The translations under genes were made by a program, and so were the position numbers. 64,000 nt of DNA. Origin: Xylogone sp. PMI_703 (lineage: Eukaryota > Ascomycota > Leotiomycetes). Under the pieces are notes generated by a model that was given only the letters and a program-made list of their open reading frames with translations, made no database searches and was not told the origin of the DNA. The DNA lies in NCBI GenBank assembly GCA_021399445.1, contig JAJTUQ010000001.1, positions 6,696,001-6,760,000 on the forward strand, written 5' to 3'. Shown here piece after piece: positions 21,496-34,400 of the stretch (position 1 is the first letter of the stretch; each line of letters starts with the position of its first letter).

Positions 21496-23233
21496 TTAGA
21501 TCAACATGTTTTCATTTTCTGTCAATGACAACCCATAAGTATCTATATCTATGTTGAAGCGGTCCTCAAGTAACATATCATTCGTTTCTTTTTCAGTCAA
21601 TATTCTTTCCATTTCCTCAAAGTTTCCCAGGTTTTCATCCCGCGATTCTCCTTGTGTTGGATCCCAAAGATATTGATCCTCAAGCAATAAGTCATCATAA
21701 ATGGACCCTTCTTCTATGAAATCTACAAAGTTGCCCAATATACTATCTTCCACATCCTCACCTTCTTTTGTCACTACTGTGGCGCCTAGCAGATCAACGA
21801 ATGCTCCATCACTTCCCGCTCCATTCTCCGTACTACTCGGCGACATAGAATTCAGCCGGCGAGCCGCCGCTGGATCATAGAGGTTATGTTGCATTATAGA
21901 CCATAATCGAGCCTTAATTGTGGCTTCTAGGTTGTCGGTTAACTCGGAATTACTTCCAATCTCATTCTTCTCTTTGATTAGTAAAGGCTTCGTAAGTTGT
22001 TCCAGTTTCCGGCGCAGACTCGGTGACTGCACATTTTTGGCCCATGATCGAGATACAGAACGAGAGACTATGGGTAAAAATCGAGCATTTTGAACAATCG
22101 ACTATTCGAGTTAGTCAATGGCTGACAAGTCCTGCATGCAGTTATCTGTGCACCTACTTCGCTAAAGCCCGGACTCCATATTGACGGTGCGATACTTGAA
22201 AGTGTGGAGGACAGGGGTGGTGTCGTTAATGTACATCCTTGTGAGGCTTTTCGCGAACCACTAATCAGCGTCTTGAGAGCGTGCTCGGAGGCCCGGCAGG
22301 CTAGAGGTAAATTTGTACTCAGGAACATGCAGCTAGCATTAGCATTATGGCACCATCCTAGCGTGTCCTGCTCTGAAGTTGAAGAGGAAGGTGTTGAAGC
22401 AGAAGAGCTATATGGGGGCTGAGAAGAGAGAGGAGATACCGATTCACTAGACTGCGATTCCGGTATCATCTCATCATCAGAGAGATCAAGCTGCTGCGGA
22501 GAGAGAGAGCGAGATCTAGAAGTGGAATATAATGAAGCATCAAAACATCGAGACATGGAATGAGATAAATTTTGAGAGATCCTACCGATAGTATCTTCGA
22601 ACAGCTGTACATGATTGTTATTCTTTGCAAGCCTAGGTACATGCTCATCATGTTGTGATCTTAACCGCAACTTCTTCAATGAAGGCTGAAGTGTCATTGG
22701 TTCGAAGTCGAGCTCAAGACTAAGCTTCTCAAAATCGGCACACGGCACGTCCCTTGGAGGTTTGAGAGCCGAGGTTGAGGTTGCAGAACCGGAGGGCATA
22801 CCATAGCCAATGTAAATTGAGATATCGGGTGCGTCCGGTGGAGTGTTCCTTAGTGCATGAATCTCCAGCTTGACCTGCAGATTCAATTGCGACCACAGCT
22901 ATTGAATTATTAAGAAAGAGTCCAGACTGGTCTGGCTCTATTACTTACTGGCGCTTGCAGAAGATGATGCCCAAGCCGCTCGACAACGTTAACGTGCCGT
23001 TGCCGATTCAAGGGCGCCCCAGCAAAGGATATGCGGATGTCAACCGCACAACCGTGGCCTCGACACACCCATACTTTCCTGGATATGAGATCTGCGACAT
23101 TTAGTTGCGGGGTGGGCCTACTAGGTTCGTCGGAAATGGCTCGGAATGTAGCAGAGGACGAAAGCGAGAGTTGGAGGCTATCTTGAGGGCAAGATAGCCT
23201 GATTAAATCGAGATGGAAAGTCTTTGAAGACAT
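21496..23233 (-). CDS. Uncharacterised protein with Ser-rich middle and acidic tail
   Basis: Minus-strand exons 23233-22949, 22898-22158 and 22101-21496 join in phase to give 543 residues. I do not recognise the family. The first ~130 residues look folded, with alternating hydrophobic strands (RKVWVCRGHG, LQVKLEIHAL, ISIYIGYG). Residues ~200-300 are low-complexity Ser/Pro/Thr. The C-terminal ~130 residues are acidic with aromatic and leucine patches (VDFIEEGSIYDDLLLED), a composition seen in activation or co-regulator domains, though this is only suggestive. There is no signal peptide or membrane segment. It is divergent from an anion transporter gene. The exon structure is coherent, so the gene is probably real. 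Confidence 0.7.
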
Positions 23234-24051
23234 TTACCAGCTTAGTCGAGTCGGAATAGAAGTAAGAAGAAAAGTTATAGCACTGAAATATTGAGACCCT
23301 ACATGGATTGAAAGGAGAAGGAATAAAGGAAGCAATAAGAAATTATCGAGAAACATCCGAGAAAAATCCTTATTCGATACTCATACCGGGAGCGAGAGCG
23401 AATTGGAAACGCATGCTAGTATTGAGATTGTACCGGTATAGCAGAGGCCAAGTATGTAGTGTCTTTTGGCCCAAGAGAATTGGTTTGCGCCCAGTGGTAT
23501 TTTCAATCTTCGTGTCTGTGGATCGTCCAAGAGGGAGTGAAGACGATGACGCCGCAGTGTGGTATTAGGAATCAAGTTTGTCAGGTTGGTTCCGACGTCA
23601 GGCGCAAGCCAAGCTCTTCTGCCGCTGCTCACCGCCTGAAGGGTCTGCGCATCATTGGGCACTGGCCAAAATCGGAAGGAAGAGCTATGGGTAATCGGAT
23701 TCCCTTCACCGTCACTAAACACCCAAGATCCAATCACCAGCACCATCCACTGCCACTATTCCGAGACCTTCCCTCCAAATTTTTGACGCGCTTCCCCCAT
23801 TCTGAAGAAGTTCCCCCCGGTTTATACGCGGGTGCTGTTTTATAATCGTTCTTTTTTTTCTCCCCTATTGGAGCCCGAACAGTTATGGCCCTTAGCAATG
23901 TCGGGTCCCTCGTCCTTAACCTCCTTATATTCGTCACGACCCTCGTGAATTTCAGCTACGCGCTCACAACACTGGAACCCTTACTCCTCCTGACGTTGTA
24001 TGGAATTGCCAAGATCTTCACCACTGCCCCTGAAGAGGGCATTTGGTCAAA
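23234..24051. promoter_or_regulatory. Divergent intergenic region
   Basis: 818 nt between the starts of the uncharacterised gene (-) and the anion transporter (+). It holds overlapping short frames in several phases with no motifs, and presumably both promoters and 5' leaders. Confidence 0.45.
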
Positions 24052-25619
24052 ATGCCAGCACAAACATCTCTACCGCGACGGATGATGATCGAGGTGCCTG
24101 AGAATGGCTATGCCTCTCCTCGCGTGCCTGACTCCGACCACGACCCGATTGACGACATGCACATGGGCTCGGAGGCTCTGCCGAGACGAATGACGTTCAT
24201 GATAAATGAGGATGAGACTCTGGTTGCCGTGGAGGGCCCTCCAATGCGACCACCGTCGTCGGACAAAACTGAGGAAAAGTCGCTCGACCAGCTGGAGTCG
24301 CAAGGCGGTCAGAAGAAAGTCGGGATTCGAGACCGGATTTCCTGCTACACATGGACCTGGTTCACGATGAATATGGCAACGGGTGGAATTGCGAACGTCC
24401 TGCACGCGAGTAAGGAATTGCTTGTATTTAATAATAGGGGAGAATGTAGGCTGATACAACCTCACAGTCCCGTTCCGCTCGGATTGGCTACGGATAGTTG
24501 GAACCATTTTTATGATATTCAATATATGTCTTTTCCTCCTGAACTGTTGTATCTTGACCCTGCGATTCCGATTGAACCCTGGCTCCCTCAAGGAATCCTT
24601 TCTCAGCCAGAAAGAGTCGCTCTTCATTCCCGCATGCGTGGTTTCGGTAGGTACCATCCTTATCAACATCTCACAGTATGGCACTCCTCAATGCGGCGAA
24701 TGGCTTCTGCGCACTATGCAAATCCTCTTCTGGATATATGCAGCTTTGAGCATCATGGCAAGTAGCGGCATGTACCTCTTGCTGTGGTCCACGCAGTACG
24801 TTTCGTTACCTCCCAAATACAGCTGAAATGCTAATTGCGTGTGAAGGACGTTCCCGATCCACACCATGACACCTATTTGGGTCTTCCCCGCCTACCCTCT
24901 CCTTCTGATTGCGCCCATGGCCGCAAACCTGATTGATAGTACTCCCGATGCTGTTACTGCCTCACGAATAAATCCCATCGCCATTATGTTTGGAGCGGTG
25001 TGTGTACAAGGTACTGGGTTTCTCGTCAGTTTAATGATATACAGCGCCTTCATCTATCGTTTGATGACACAGAAACTACCTAGGGAGACCACTCGACCCG
25101 GTATCTTTGTCTCCGTGGGACCAAGTGGATTCACAATCGCTGGACTGGTGCATCTCGGAAATACGCTTGATAAAGCAATGCCAAATGGATGCCTTGGCCA
25201 CGCAGATTCTAACTTCTTCCTGAAGTTGATGTCAGATCTCGTAGGCCTCTGGCTATGGGGTTTCTGTATCTGGTTCTTCATCGTAAGTGTCGGTGCACAT
25301 TGGCAAGTGATGAGGCCGCATCATCCGCAATACCACATCCAGTTCGATATGACATGGTTGGTCACCACTATCTATATAGACCCCTATATACCAAGCTATG
25401 ATTTCGCTAACACAGAATCCCAGGTTCTCCTTCGTTTTCCCAAACACGGCGCTCATAACGGCTACCCTGGCAATTGCCCGATCCTTCAACGCCCAACCTA
25501 TTAAGCTCGTTGGGACCGTGTTAGCAGGCATGCTAGTCGTGTTATGGATGCTCGTATTCTCCATCATGCTCAGATCGATCTGGATGAGACGGATTCTCTG
25601 GCCAGAGAAAGACGAGTAA
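24052..25619 (+). CDS. SLAC1/Mae1-type anion (C4-dicarboxylate or sulfite) transporter
   Basis: Exons 24052-24409, 24468-24795, 24847-25356 and 25424-25619 give 463 residues. A long cytosolic N-terminus (~100 residues) precedes the first membrane segment, which starts TWTWFTMNMATGGIANVLH. The family pattern continues with IPFRSDWL, QTFPIHTMTP, an FAYPLLL-like TM, and WFSFVFPNTALI across the last intron. About ten membrane segments are expected, as in the tellurite-resistance/dicarboxylate transporter family (Schizosaccharomyces Mae1 malate permease, Ssu1 sulfite pump). Substrate choice between malate and sulfite cannot be settled; the wording around TM1 looks more Mae1-like. The start is the first ATG in frame with the conserved region. 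Confidence 0.88.
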
Positions 25620-26929
25620 CCCAACTTCGCTTCAATTTTCACTTTCAAAAAACCAAACATGCTATACCGTCGACTGTATATATATTGAAAAGGAGGATGA
25701 TATGATTCTGTATATAAAAGAAAAGTTTTGTTTCGGTCTTTCGGGGAGCATAGCGACGGCGTCTTTCCTTTTTAGCAATAATAGTAGTAATAATAATACC
25801 CCTAGATGAGGTTTTAATCTTAGGTTAGTTGCAGGTTAGATAAAAGAATTAGTTTTGAATGAAAACTTTTGTTGAAAAAGGTTATGGTATTTTTGTAGCA
25901 ACGTGCAAACTCATAATATAATTGGATTGAATCGAACCGAGTTGGAGTTACTGAATCGACTATTGAACAGAGGTCAGCTAGAGCCATATATATACTCTCC
26001 GGAGGCCTGCTTCGGATGTTCGGTTGCAAGCCTTCGGTGGCCGACTCTCAACGAGAATGAAATATAAACTTCATATTTTAGAACTTTTTGTCTACTCTTC
26101 CATTATTAGTTGTGGAATAAGTCTGCTACCTGCTATTCACTACAGTAATAATACACAAAATATACCTCTACATTGGTAGTTTCGTACATATCAGTCTGAG
26201 TAATCACATCATATCACACATACACATGCACATGTACATAGTTATACAAAATCAACATGACAACACGAAAACCGGTTATGAATTTCTCGGAGTTGTATCC
26301 CACTCCAACTATGCTGTAGTACACACCGGGAATGTACAAAAGATTTGTCTCGAACTTATTGCCACCGCCATTTTAATTCTCAAATGGGTTTGAAAAGAAA
26401 AAAGAAGAGAATTCAGAGGTAGAAAACATCAACACATTGAAGAAATTTGCTAAAAGGGGTTTGCCAACCCTTTTTATCCCAAACTAAATCCTACAAAAAG
26501 ACAGCAAGCCTCCCAGAAAAAAGATGTGATGTGATTTCCCGCTCCATGTCCTATGCCTATACTTTATTGCGCCGTTGCTCTGAAAACCGGGTGAAATGAA
26601 CAAGGATGAAAAGAAGAGGGGTATTTTGACCATTCCGAGACAGATCGTGACTGAGAATGGAACCATGTTCGTGATACCAGGCATATATCGTATGCATTAT
26701 GCATTATTCGTATCTGAAAATATAGGTGTGAACCCTTTGGAGAAAATATGTTTGTCCATGAAGAAATAGGATGCTGTGATTCTGATTCCATGATGTCGCA
26801 CAGGTCTCGAAGTATTCAATGCTGATGAGTCTAGCTGAAAAGACGATGCTGATGCAACGATATCAGAAGTCCTCCCATTAAAATGAAATATGAAGATCAG
26901 TTATCCCTCGTTCGAAACGAAATAGTTGT
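25620..26929. other. Convergent intergenic region
   Basis: 1.3 kb of AT-rich 3' flanks of the anion transporter (+) and the kinase (-). No gene or repeat is recognised. Confidence 0.55.
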
Positions 26930-29900
26930 TTATCGGTGGCGTTCAGCAATAATCACCTTCTTCGCCGTATCCGTGCTACCGACTGATGCATTGGTGTCCC
27001 GCCGGTTTTTGGTAACACTCTTAGTTCTCGACTTCTTTCGTGTAATCATAAGCCCTTCATCACTATCCGAATCGTCATCTTCCGTTACCGAAGGCGCTTC
27101 TCCATCCCCATTGTACGGATCATTGTCCAGGTCGGCATCAAGGGGAATAGTGTCAGGCTCCAGTGATCTGATGTCAGGTTCAGTTTCAATGGACGTCTGT
27201 TTAGAGAGCTGTGGCGAGGTTGTATGGGATGCATTATCAACATGAACATTTCCAGGAAGTTGTAGAAACTCTCCTTCGGTGTCTGCAGAAACAGAGGATG
27301 CACCTGACATAAGTGCAGGTAGCGATGGGACCGACTGGAAGTTCGGGTTCTGCGAAGCTAGGTGTTCGGAAGAAACGGAAGACTGAATATCGGAAGGAGA
27401 TGTGATAGGAGACATTGCTGCAACACTGATTGAGTTTACCGAACTGGATGATTTTGCGCGTGTGGATTCTCGAGATCCTTGCAGCATATACAGCTCACGA
27501 TCTGGTGATGGTGGACATTCTACAGATTCTGGTCGTATAGTATCCATAATCTCCTCATGAAATGGTTTACGGTGCCCCAGTTCTCCATCCATCTGCCGAC
27601 TTTGCTCCTTTATATGCTGAAGTCGTTTGGATGATTCGAAAGCAGTGGCACTCCCCGTGCGGAGCGGCAGTGATTTGTGATCAGGGGTACTTCGGTTATC
27701 CAATGGATTTGGCGAGCTTGACGTAGAGTAGCCCTCCTGGTGGGCCTGGACAAAGGACGGATGGAAGAATAATGGAGAAGGTAATGGCTTATCACCAAAT
27801 GCTCCACCTCCAGGGTTCACTTCAAGCGATCGAACGGGACGAGGGTGCTTTAGCATGGGAGCAGCTTGTACAGTAGTACCGGGGGCTATAGCAGGACTAA
27901 GGGCGATGCTTGGTTCCCCATGTTTATCTTCAGAGTCGAACAAGGCACGATCCACGGATCGTGCTCGATGTAAATCCTCGCTACCTCCGACACTAGATAG
28001 TGTATTTCGTCCTCTTGGGTTCCACAAACCGCCAACCTTTGAGAGGATATTACCCGAATGATCCGTGAAGTACGCTGGTGTTTGTGGTTCACTAATGGGA
28101 GGATGTGGGGCTAAAGGTGTGTTGTTCAAAGACCGCGAGTGGTGATGGCCACCGTGAAGGACCGACTGAATCGAAGCTGCCGCCGCCGAGCCACGCTCCC
28201 TTGAACCTGATCTTGTGTCAAAATCCGAGGTTTTGTCGGATGAGACAGAGTGAAAATTTGAGCCTACCATACCAGATTGTTTAAACATACCCGTATCGAA
28301 GGGGTTACTTTCATCAACCTGTTTTAGCGGGCTAGCTGTGACGCTCTGGGCAAGCGGATGCTCGTATATGGGCCGGTAATCATGAACGTCACTAGCGGAC
28401 GAATAATAGTGCTCGTCACCTCGGAGACTTGGACGCCGCATATCACGTAGATAGGGAGTAGATGGATGGGAATCCGGTCCAGGACTTGTAGTGTTGCTCA
28501 TGGCACGTCTTCGCGAACCTTCACCTTTTTCATTTCTACCAACGCCGATAACTTTTCCTACTGCCTTCTTGACAACTGAACGAGCACGCTCGAGGAAAGT
28601 AATAGGAACGACGGCACGCTCCAACTCACGGTCATCGACCTGGATCCTCCTGCCAGCTGTCCGTCGCGATGGGTCGGTATCGTCTAACCAGCCAATGACA
28701 TTATCAATACCTAGTAGAGTCCATGGGTGACGCTTGACTTCCTTTAATTTTATTCGCTTCGTAGGGTCCTTGATGAGCATTCTACGTAGCAAGTCAATCA
28801 ACAAATCGTCAACCTCCTCATATACTAGGTCCGATTCATCTCTGTATAGTCCATTTGGTGGATATACACGTTTGCTGGCATTAGGTTGCTGGCCTGATGA
28901 CTCGACTGGTTTCAGCCGCTTTGTGGGGATATAAACATCATCTTTCGCGATGACGCGGAATAACTGATACTCATCTTCCGCTAGGAATGGTATTCTCGCA
29001 AAAATCATGCAGTATAAGGTAATGCCGAGGGACCACACATCGATCTGCTCAGTAATCTTGGGCTGCGGGCCGTCAAGGTCGGTGTAGCAAAGCTCAGGAG
29101 CAAAGAAAGCCGGGGTCCCAACCGTCTTTGCAAGCTCTAAATCATCGTCGAAGTCCATGGCATCGGACTCGGAGATGTACTCTTCGGCTTCGCCTTCCCT
29201 GATTGGTCGTCCGAAATAGGAGACTCCGAAATCCGAGATCTTGACGCGGTGATCTTTGGTCCACAGCAAGTTGGCAGGTTTGATATCTCTGTGGACGATG
29301 CCTTGATAATGGAGATACTCCAGCCCAAGGACAGTATCGCGAAAAGCGGACCTAGCCTGGTCCATCGTGAAGCAAGGAACATAGGAATAGTCATCTTCAA
29401 ATGCATCATGTTGCATGATGTCGTCCACTGAGGACATGTGTGAAATAATGCTGTCCGCCATGCTTGGTGATCTCCCTCGAAAAACCGGCTCCTCGTAGGG
29501 CCCGTACATCGATCCCTCGAGCAAATTCCAAGAACCATGGTGAGATGGAATGGATGGCAATGGACCTGGATTCTCGTTTATCTCGCGCTCGGCGGGAGGA
29601 ATGTCGATCTCGGAGGGAAGAGGTGTCTGGGCACGAGAACTGGTCCGTGATGGGGCACGGGATGGGCCTCTGGAATGAATCCTGGATCCAGGGTTGGAGC
29701 GAGCAGATCGGTAAGATCGGGAGAGGTTCTGCGACGAGTCGTGCGTTGTCTGCCGGGTAAGAGATGGTGAATCTTGATCATCATCCTCATCCTCATCATC
29801 GCCATGCTCCAAGCTCCAGAAGTCACCGTGACCTTGCATTCGTTGAGATATGCGAGCCCGTTTCAACTCATTGCGCTGCCGTTTTCTTTCCAGCAGTTTA

Positions 29901-30731
29901 AAATATTTCTCGTCTTCGGCGATGTCCTTCTCACCTTTGACTTCTCGTTCGACTCGGCGCCGCTCGAATACGCAGACCTGGGGCACGCCTTTCTTTCGCC
30001 AGACGATCTCTCCCAGCTCGACATGTTCCAGCACCATATATATCTTCTTCAATTCGGGGTCATCAATGACCTCTAGTAGGCCGACGATGTTAGGGTGTCT
30101 GATCTTCTTCAGGATGGCAATCTCTCTCTTGGTCTTGTCCTCGGGCGAGACGGTAACTCTGCCCAGACGCCGCCGCTTCGAGAAGCGCTGGATGATCTTG
30201 ATGGCCACATACTCGCCAGTCTCGAGACTGCGAGCGAGTTTGACCTTGCCGTAAACGCCACGACCAATTTCATTGATTACCTCATATTGATTGATCAGCT
30301 TTCTCCCCGTCATAGAGTCTTGCTCGACTTGTGCTTTGTGCGTTCTAGATCCCCGTTAGCGTTGCACGGTGCTTGACACGTCATGGACATGGACACAGTT
30401 CGCCTCCCTTTAGCGACAAGCGATATCGCAAGGGACGAGCACGAGGATGCCTCTCGCCGCCATTTGGAGATATCCGCAGTTGCTCTGGCGAGAGCCCCGA
30501 AGCGTGATTGCGTAGTAGCAAGAAACGTTGGAAAGGACGAAGGTGGTGGAGGACAACTTACTCTCGCACACGGTGCATCTGGAGCGGGTGCAGATAGGGA
30601 CTCGAGTGAGGGGTGCCATCCGATAAAGGACCGCTGCCCTGGCGATTAGCAGAAGGGATGGTTGGAGTATAGAGCCCGGGGCTCGAAGAGGGCGAGCTCA
30701 TGGTGGTCGTGGAGAGATTTGTTGTGTCCAT
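26930..30731 (-). CDS. CaMKK/Sak1-type serine/threonine kinase (Snf1/AMPK-activating family)
   Basis: Minus-strand exons 30731-30562 and 30344-26930 give about 1194 residues. The intron joins the N-terminal SPYLHPLQMHRVRE to THKAQVEQDSMTGRK, both conserved in fungal Sak1/CaMKK proteins. Kinase landmarks are IGRGVYGKVKLA (P-loop), VAIKII, a ~190-residue charged insert, GIVHRDIKPANLLW, KISDFGVSYFG, TVGTPAFFAPELCY (activation loop) and DVWSLGITLYCM. A ~600-residue Ser/Pro-rich C-terminal tail follows, with an acidic stretch and a basic segment near the end. Homologues phosphorylate the Snf1 T-loop and link glucose limitation to gene control. The leader contains an upstream ATG overlapping the main start. 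Confidence 0.93.
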
Positions 30732-31400
30732 TGCTGCGTTGCGATCGGACCCGTGCCGACATGATGGTTTAGAGGGGCTTCATGTGTGAGCTGTGAGAAC
30801 GAGTGGCGTCACGGGCGAAGGGCGAAGCGACGGGTTCTTTTTTTCGAGAGGGCAGGCACAGCGAGATGGAGTTTCGAAGATTGAGGAAGCTGTGCAGCAG
30901 CAGAAGGAAGGAAGAAGTCGTGCTGATGGAGAGATGGAGAGTCGAGAAAGGAATGTCGAGAAGAATGGAAACGGAGGGAGCGGGAATCGAAGGTATGATG
31001 AGGAAGGAAAATGGATGCGGTGGAGTGGTGATGAATGGGAAGGGAAAGGCGAGGGAGAAGAGCAGCGAGCCGTGCGAAAGGGCAAAGGCGGACTGGTCTC
31101 TCTTGGGCGGGCCACCCTGCTGCCAGTGGGTGCTGGGGCGGACAGGGCTTGGCTTGCACGGGCTAAGGGCGGCGGATGATGCTGATAGGCGGCGGGGCGG
31201 GGACTTGCTACTGTGGCAGAGCCCAGGGGAGGGCGTGCTGGCAGCAACGGCGCTGGGGTCGCTGCAGCTAGGCCCTCGCAGGTTTTGGCTGCCAGGCCCT
31301 AAAAGCAGCTGCTGCACCCGCTGATCCACACACACTCGCTCCTGCTGCTTTTGCCCGCCACCCCAGGAAACTCACTTTCTGCTGCAGTTTACATGTGGTG
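30732..31400. promoter_or_regulatory. Promoter and leader of the kinase gene, pyrimidine-rich on the sense strand
   Basis: From about 30835 to 31060 the plus strand is strongly purine-rich, so the kinase's sense strand is CT-rich, the usual make-up of fungal core promoters and leaders. Long open frames in all phases here reflect low-complexity composition rather than genes. Confidence 0.5.
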
Positions 31401-34400
31401 TTGGGATCTGGATGGGCAGTCATTGCTTCAAAACAAAACATGTATACACAGTTACAGCGTGTCTCTTCTACCAGTCTCTTCGATTCTGAGTTGTCTCTAT
31501 TGAATATCTCTCTCTACGTGTGTGCGCGCGTGCGTGTGGTGTGTGAACTCCAATCACTTCACGCGCAACCCAACGCTGCCCAGAGATTGCTTCCTTCTCC
31601 TTTCCTCTTTGTAACGAGGTTCGCGCGTGTCAGTCTGCCAATAATGGATTTAACCAGGAGCTTTCCTCGCCTTTAGACTGGTGATACAGCAGTTGTGTTG
31701 CGTTGCACGGCATCCAGTGTCCGAATTGCTATTCCACTTACAGACAGCCAGAGGGACTGCGCAAGAGAAACAGACCAGCCAGAGGCGACCCGAGAGACAT
31801 CCAAAGAAAGCAGGCCGGGGAATAGAGAATTGTACAGCACAGATACGGTATAGGACAGATGAATTCCACACACTATGCACTGCAACGTGCAGGGAATCCA
31901 CCCTTCTTAACATGAATTAACACCAACGACTGCGGCCAGTGCCAGTGCCAGTGCCAATACCAATGCCAATACCGATTGTGCTTGAAAGGATAGGTATAAT
32001 AAGACACAGCGCAGCAGGAACCACAGCTACAGCTACATCTCTTGTGCCAGTGCCACCACAGTGAATCATCTCATTGCCTCCCAGAACTCCAACGCAGTCG
32101 AGCTGCAAGCACCAGGCGAAGGGGACATCTGTTCGGGTGGCACTGGTGGTTGATGATCCGACCGTCAGTCGATCATCGCCTCGCAACCAAATTTCGACTG
32201 CATCCTGTCTCGAGAATAAGGTCGGGCCTGTCAGACTGTCCTCTTGGTACTGGCACCAACATGATAAGATGGATGAAATCCTGGGCAGATTTGCTGGGCA
32301 ACACTAAGCCATAATGATCTGATAACTGACGAGTTGTCGTCGCACACGCACCATTCGCAGTTGATTCCGAAGAGAAGCGAGCTTCCGAGGACTGAGAGAG
32401 AAAGTGGACTCTCTGCTACAGTACCACAATAATACTTTATTCCGGTGTGCGCAATACCGTACGGTACTTTGCTTGTTGGAACACTTCGCGCGTCGGAGAG
32501 AATGACATGCAGATTAATCCAATATCCAATATCGCTCAGCATAGGTATCTCTGCGACGATCTCTCTACATTCGCATTGCCGCCCCAGCATCTATGTCACT
32601 ACTCAACCAATCCATTCATCCATGTTCTTGTTTGAAATCCGCTACGTATGTACTCGTACATCATCCCGTACCGCCTCTTGGGCTCTTGGTCTTGACAATA
32701 GTAGCCGCAATAGCAGCGCGAAAATGGTCAAGAGCTCACGGCCAGACCAGGACCGGCTTGTTAGATCGTGCCATCTACTGCTCCATGCACACCTGGCCCT
32801 GCGTGCCCTGCAAGCCCCCCTCGACGTTCTCGCAGGCTCTAGATCTTAGGCTCAAGACTCTTGGGAATGGCTTTTGGGTTTTGCTGGCAGCAAAAACGAC
32901 GACGCCTAGCCCCAAATCTTACCGTCGGGCGCTAGAATCATTATTCATCAGCACGGCCAGCCAGAGTGAAGAAGATCGAAAATAGGTTCGCCCCTCGCCT
33001 TGCGCTTTGCGTGCGCCAAGCTATCCAGCATACGGGACGGGAGGGTGATGTGCGTTGAAAAACGGGATGATGGCTCTGGAACTGAGGTTACCCGCGGCGC
33101 AATCGTACGACGAAGAATCACCTTCGAAAAACCTCGTCCATAATCTCCCTACTAATCGTTGCCACACCCTCAAGGACAGAATCTCCTTACACGCAAGGGC
33201 ACAGAGATGGTCCCTTTTGAGTGAGCTCGCCAGCGACTTCCAGCCCCGGGACTAAGAAGCACGGGCACGGTACGACACCTTGCACTCGCCCAAGGAAGTC
33301 TGATTCAAGTTGCCAGCCAACGCCCGAAACATTTCGTATAGGTTTGAGATCAGGCGCGAGTATTCTTTCAAGCCTCCGACTTTCCTCTGCATCCCAAAAC
33401 GGATATCGCGACTAAAGTAGAAGGGCCAGCACTGCAACGCCAAGGGTAGTTCAGCGCGATAGAAGCTCCTTTGGGGTGTCTCCACAGAAAGCCAATATAC
33501 ATTCTTGGACGGGACACGATCAAACAGGAAACGAGCCCTGACACAGCACACCAACTCCGGGTAGCTCGGGGGGTGTTGAGGGTTATTGTTTACATTATTC
33601 TATCACTTCCCCTCTTGGCGATTATGCACTATTGAATTTGAAGAGAGATACAGATGGCGAGAAGGGCCACACACCACTCTTCCTCCATCCGGGGCATTTC
33701 TCACAATGCTACGCTGGCCACAAGCAGCACTCGCAACGCATGTGCAGAGGGGCGGTGATCGTTGCTGGGAAGGACAAGGCGGTTGGGTCGCTAGGGCTTT
33801 CACGTCTCGGTATTGATACCGAGATCGATATCTCTGGCCTCCCAGATTGGATTGCTCCACGACGCGCCCTGACGGCTGTACAAACCATACCGGTGCACTA
33901 TGCACCAGGCCTACTGGTAGAGTACAAATGCGCCCATTACCACCGGCCCTCGATAGATGATATTCAATTATTACAGCCATTCTTGTCCACAAGGAGTTTT
34001 CGTACAACTTTTTGTCGCTCAGACACAAGGCTATTCCCCTTTGGCGCTTAGTCATTGAGGGGTCGACATCATCCCAAGCCCAGACAAGTTAGAATTGTGC
34101 TGCGGCCCTGCATCAACTTTGGCCTCCTCTTCATTCTGGGATCCGCACGAAATCCCATGAGATCCTATCATGGCTGCACCTCTACGGTCGATGTAGACCA
34201 GGAGTTGAGACAGAGGGAGAGTGAAGAGGTTGTCTCGCACATCATTAAGAGGTCTGAAGCTTGGTAGATCTTGCAACTACGGTTGTGCGATGCCTGCCGT
34301 CCGAAGATCCGTTCTTCGCCGAAGCTTCAGTCACCGCCCGCCAAAGCCAGATTGACGACGGCTTTTCTCCACCCAGTAGAGTACTGGTATCGCGCCTCAG

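Noticed and set aside
30769..31335. Long frames on both strands upstream of the kinase
   Set aside because: They mirror a purine/pyrimidine-biased stretch. All phases are open together, which reflects composition rather than selection.
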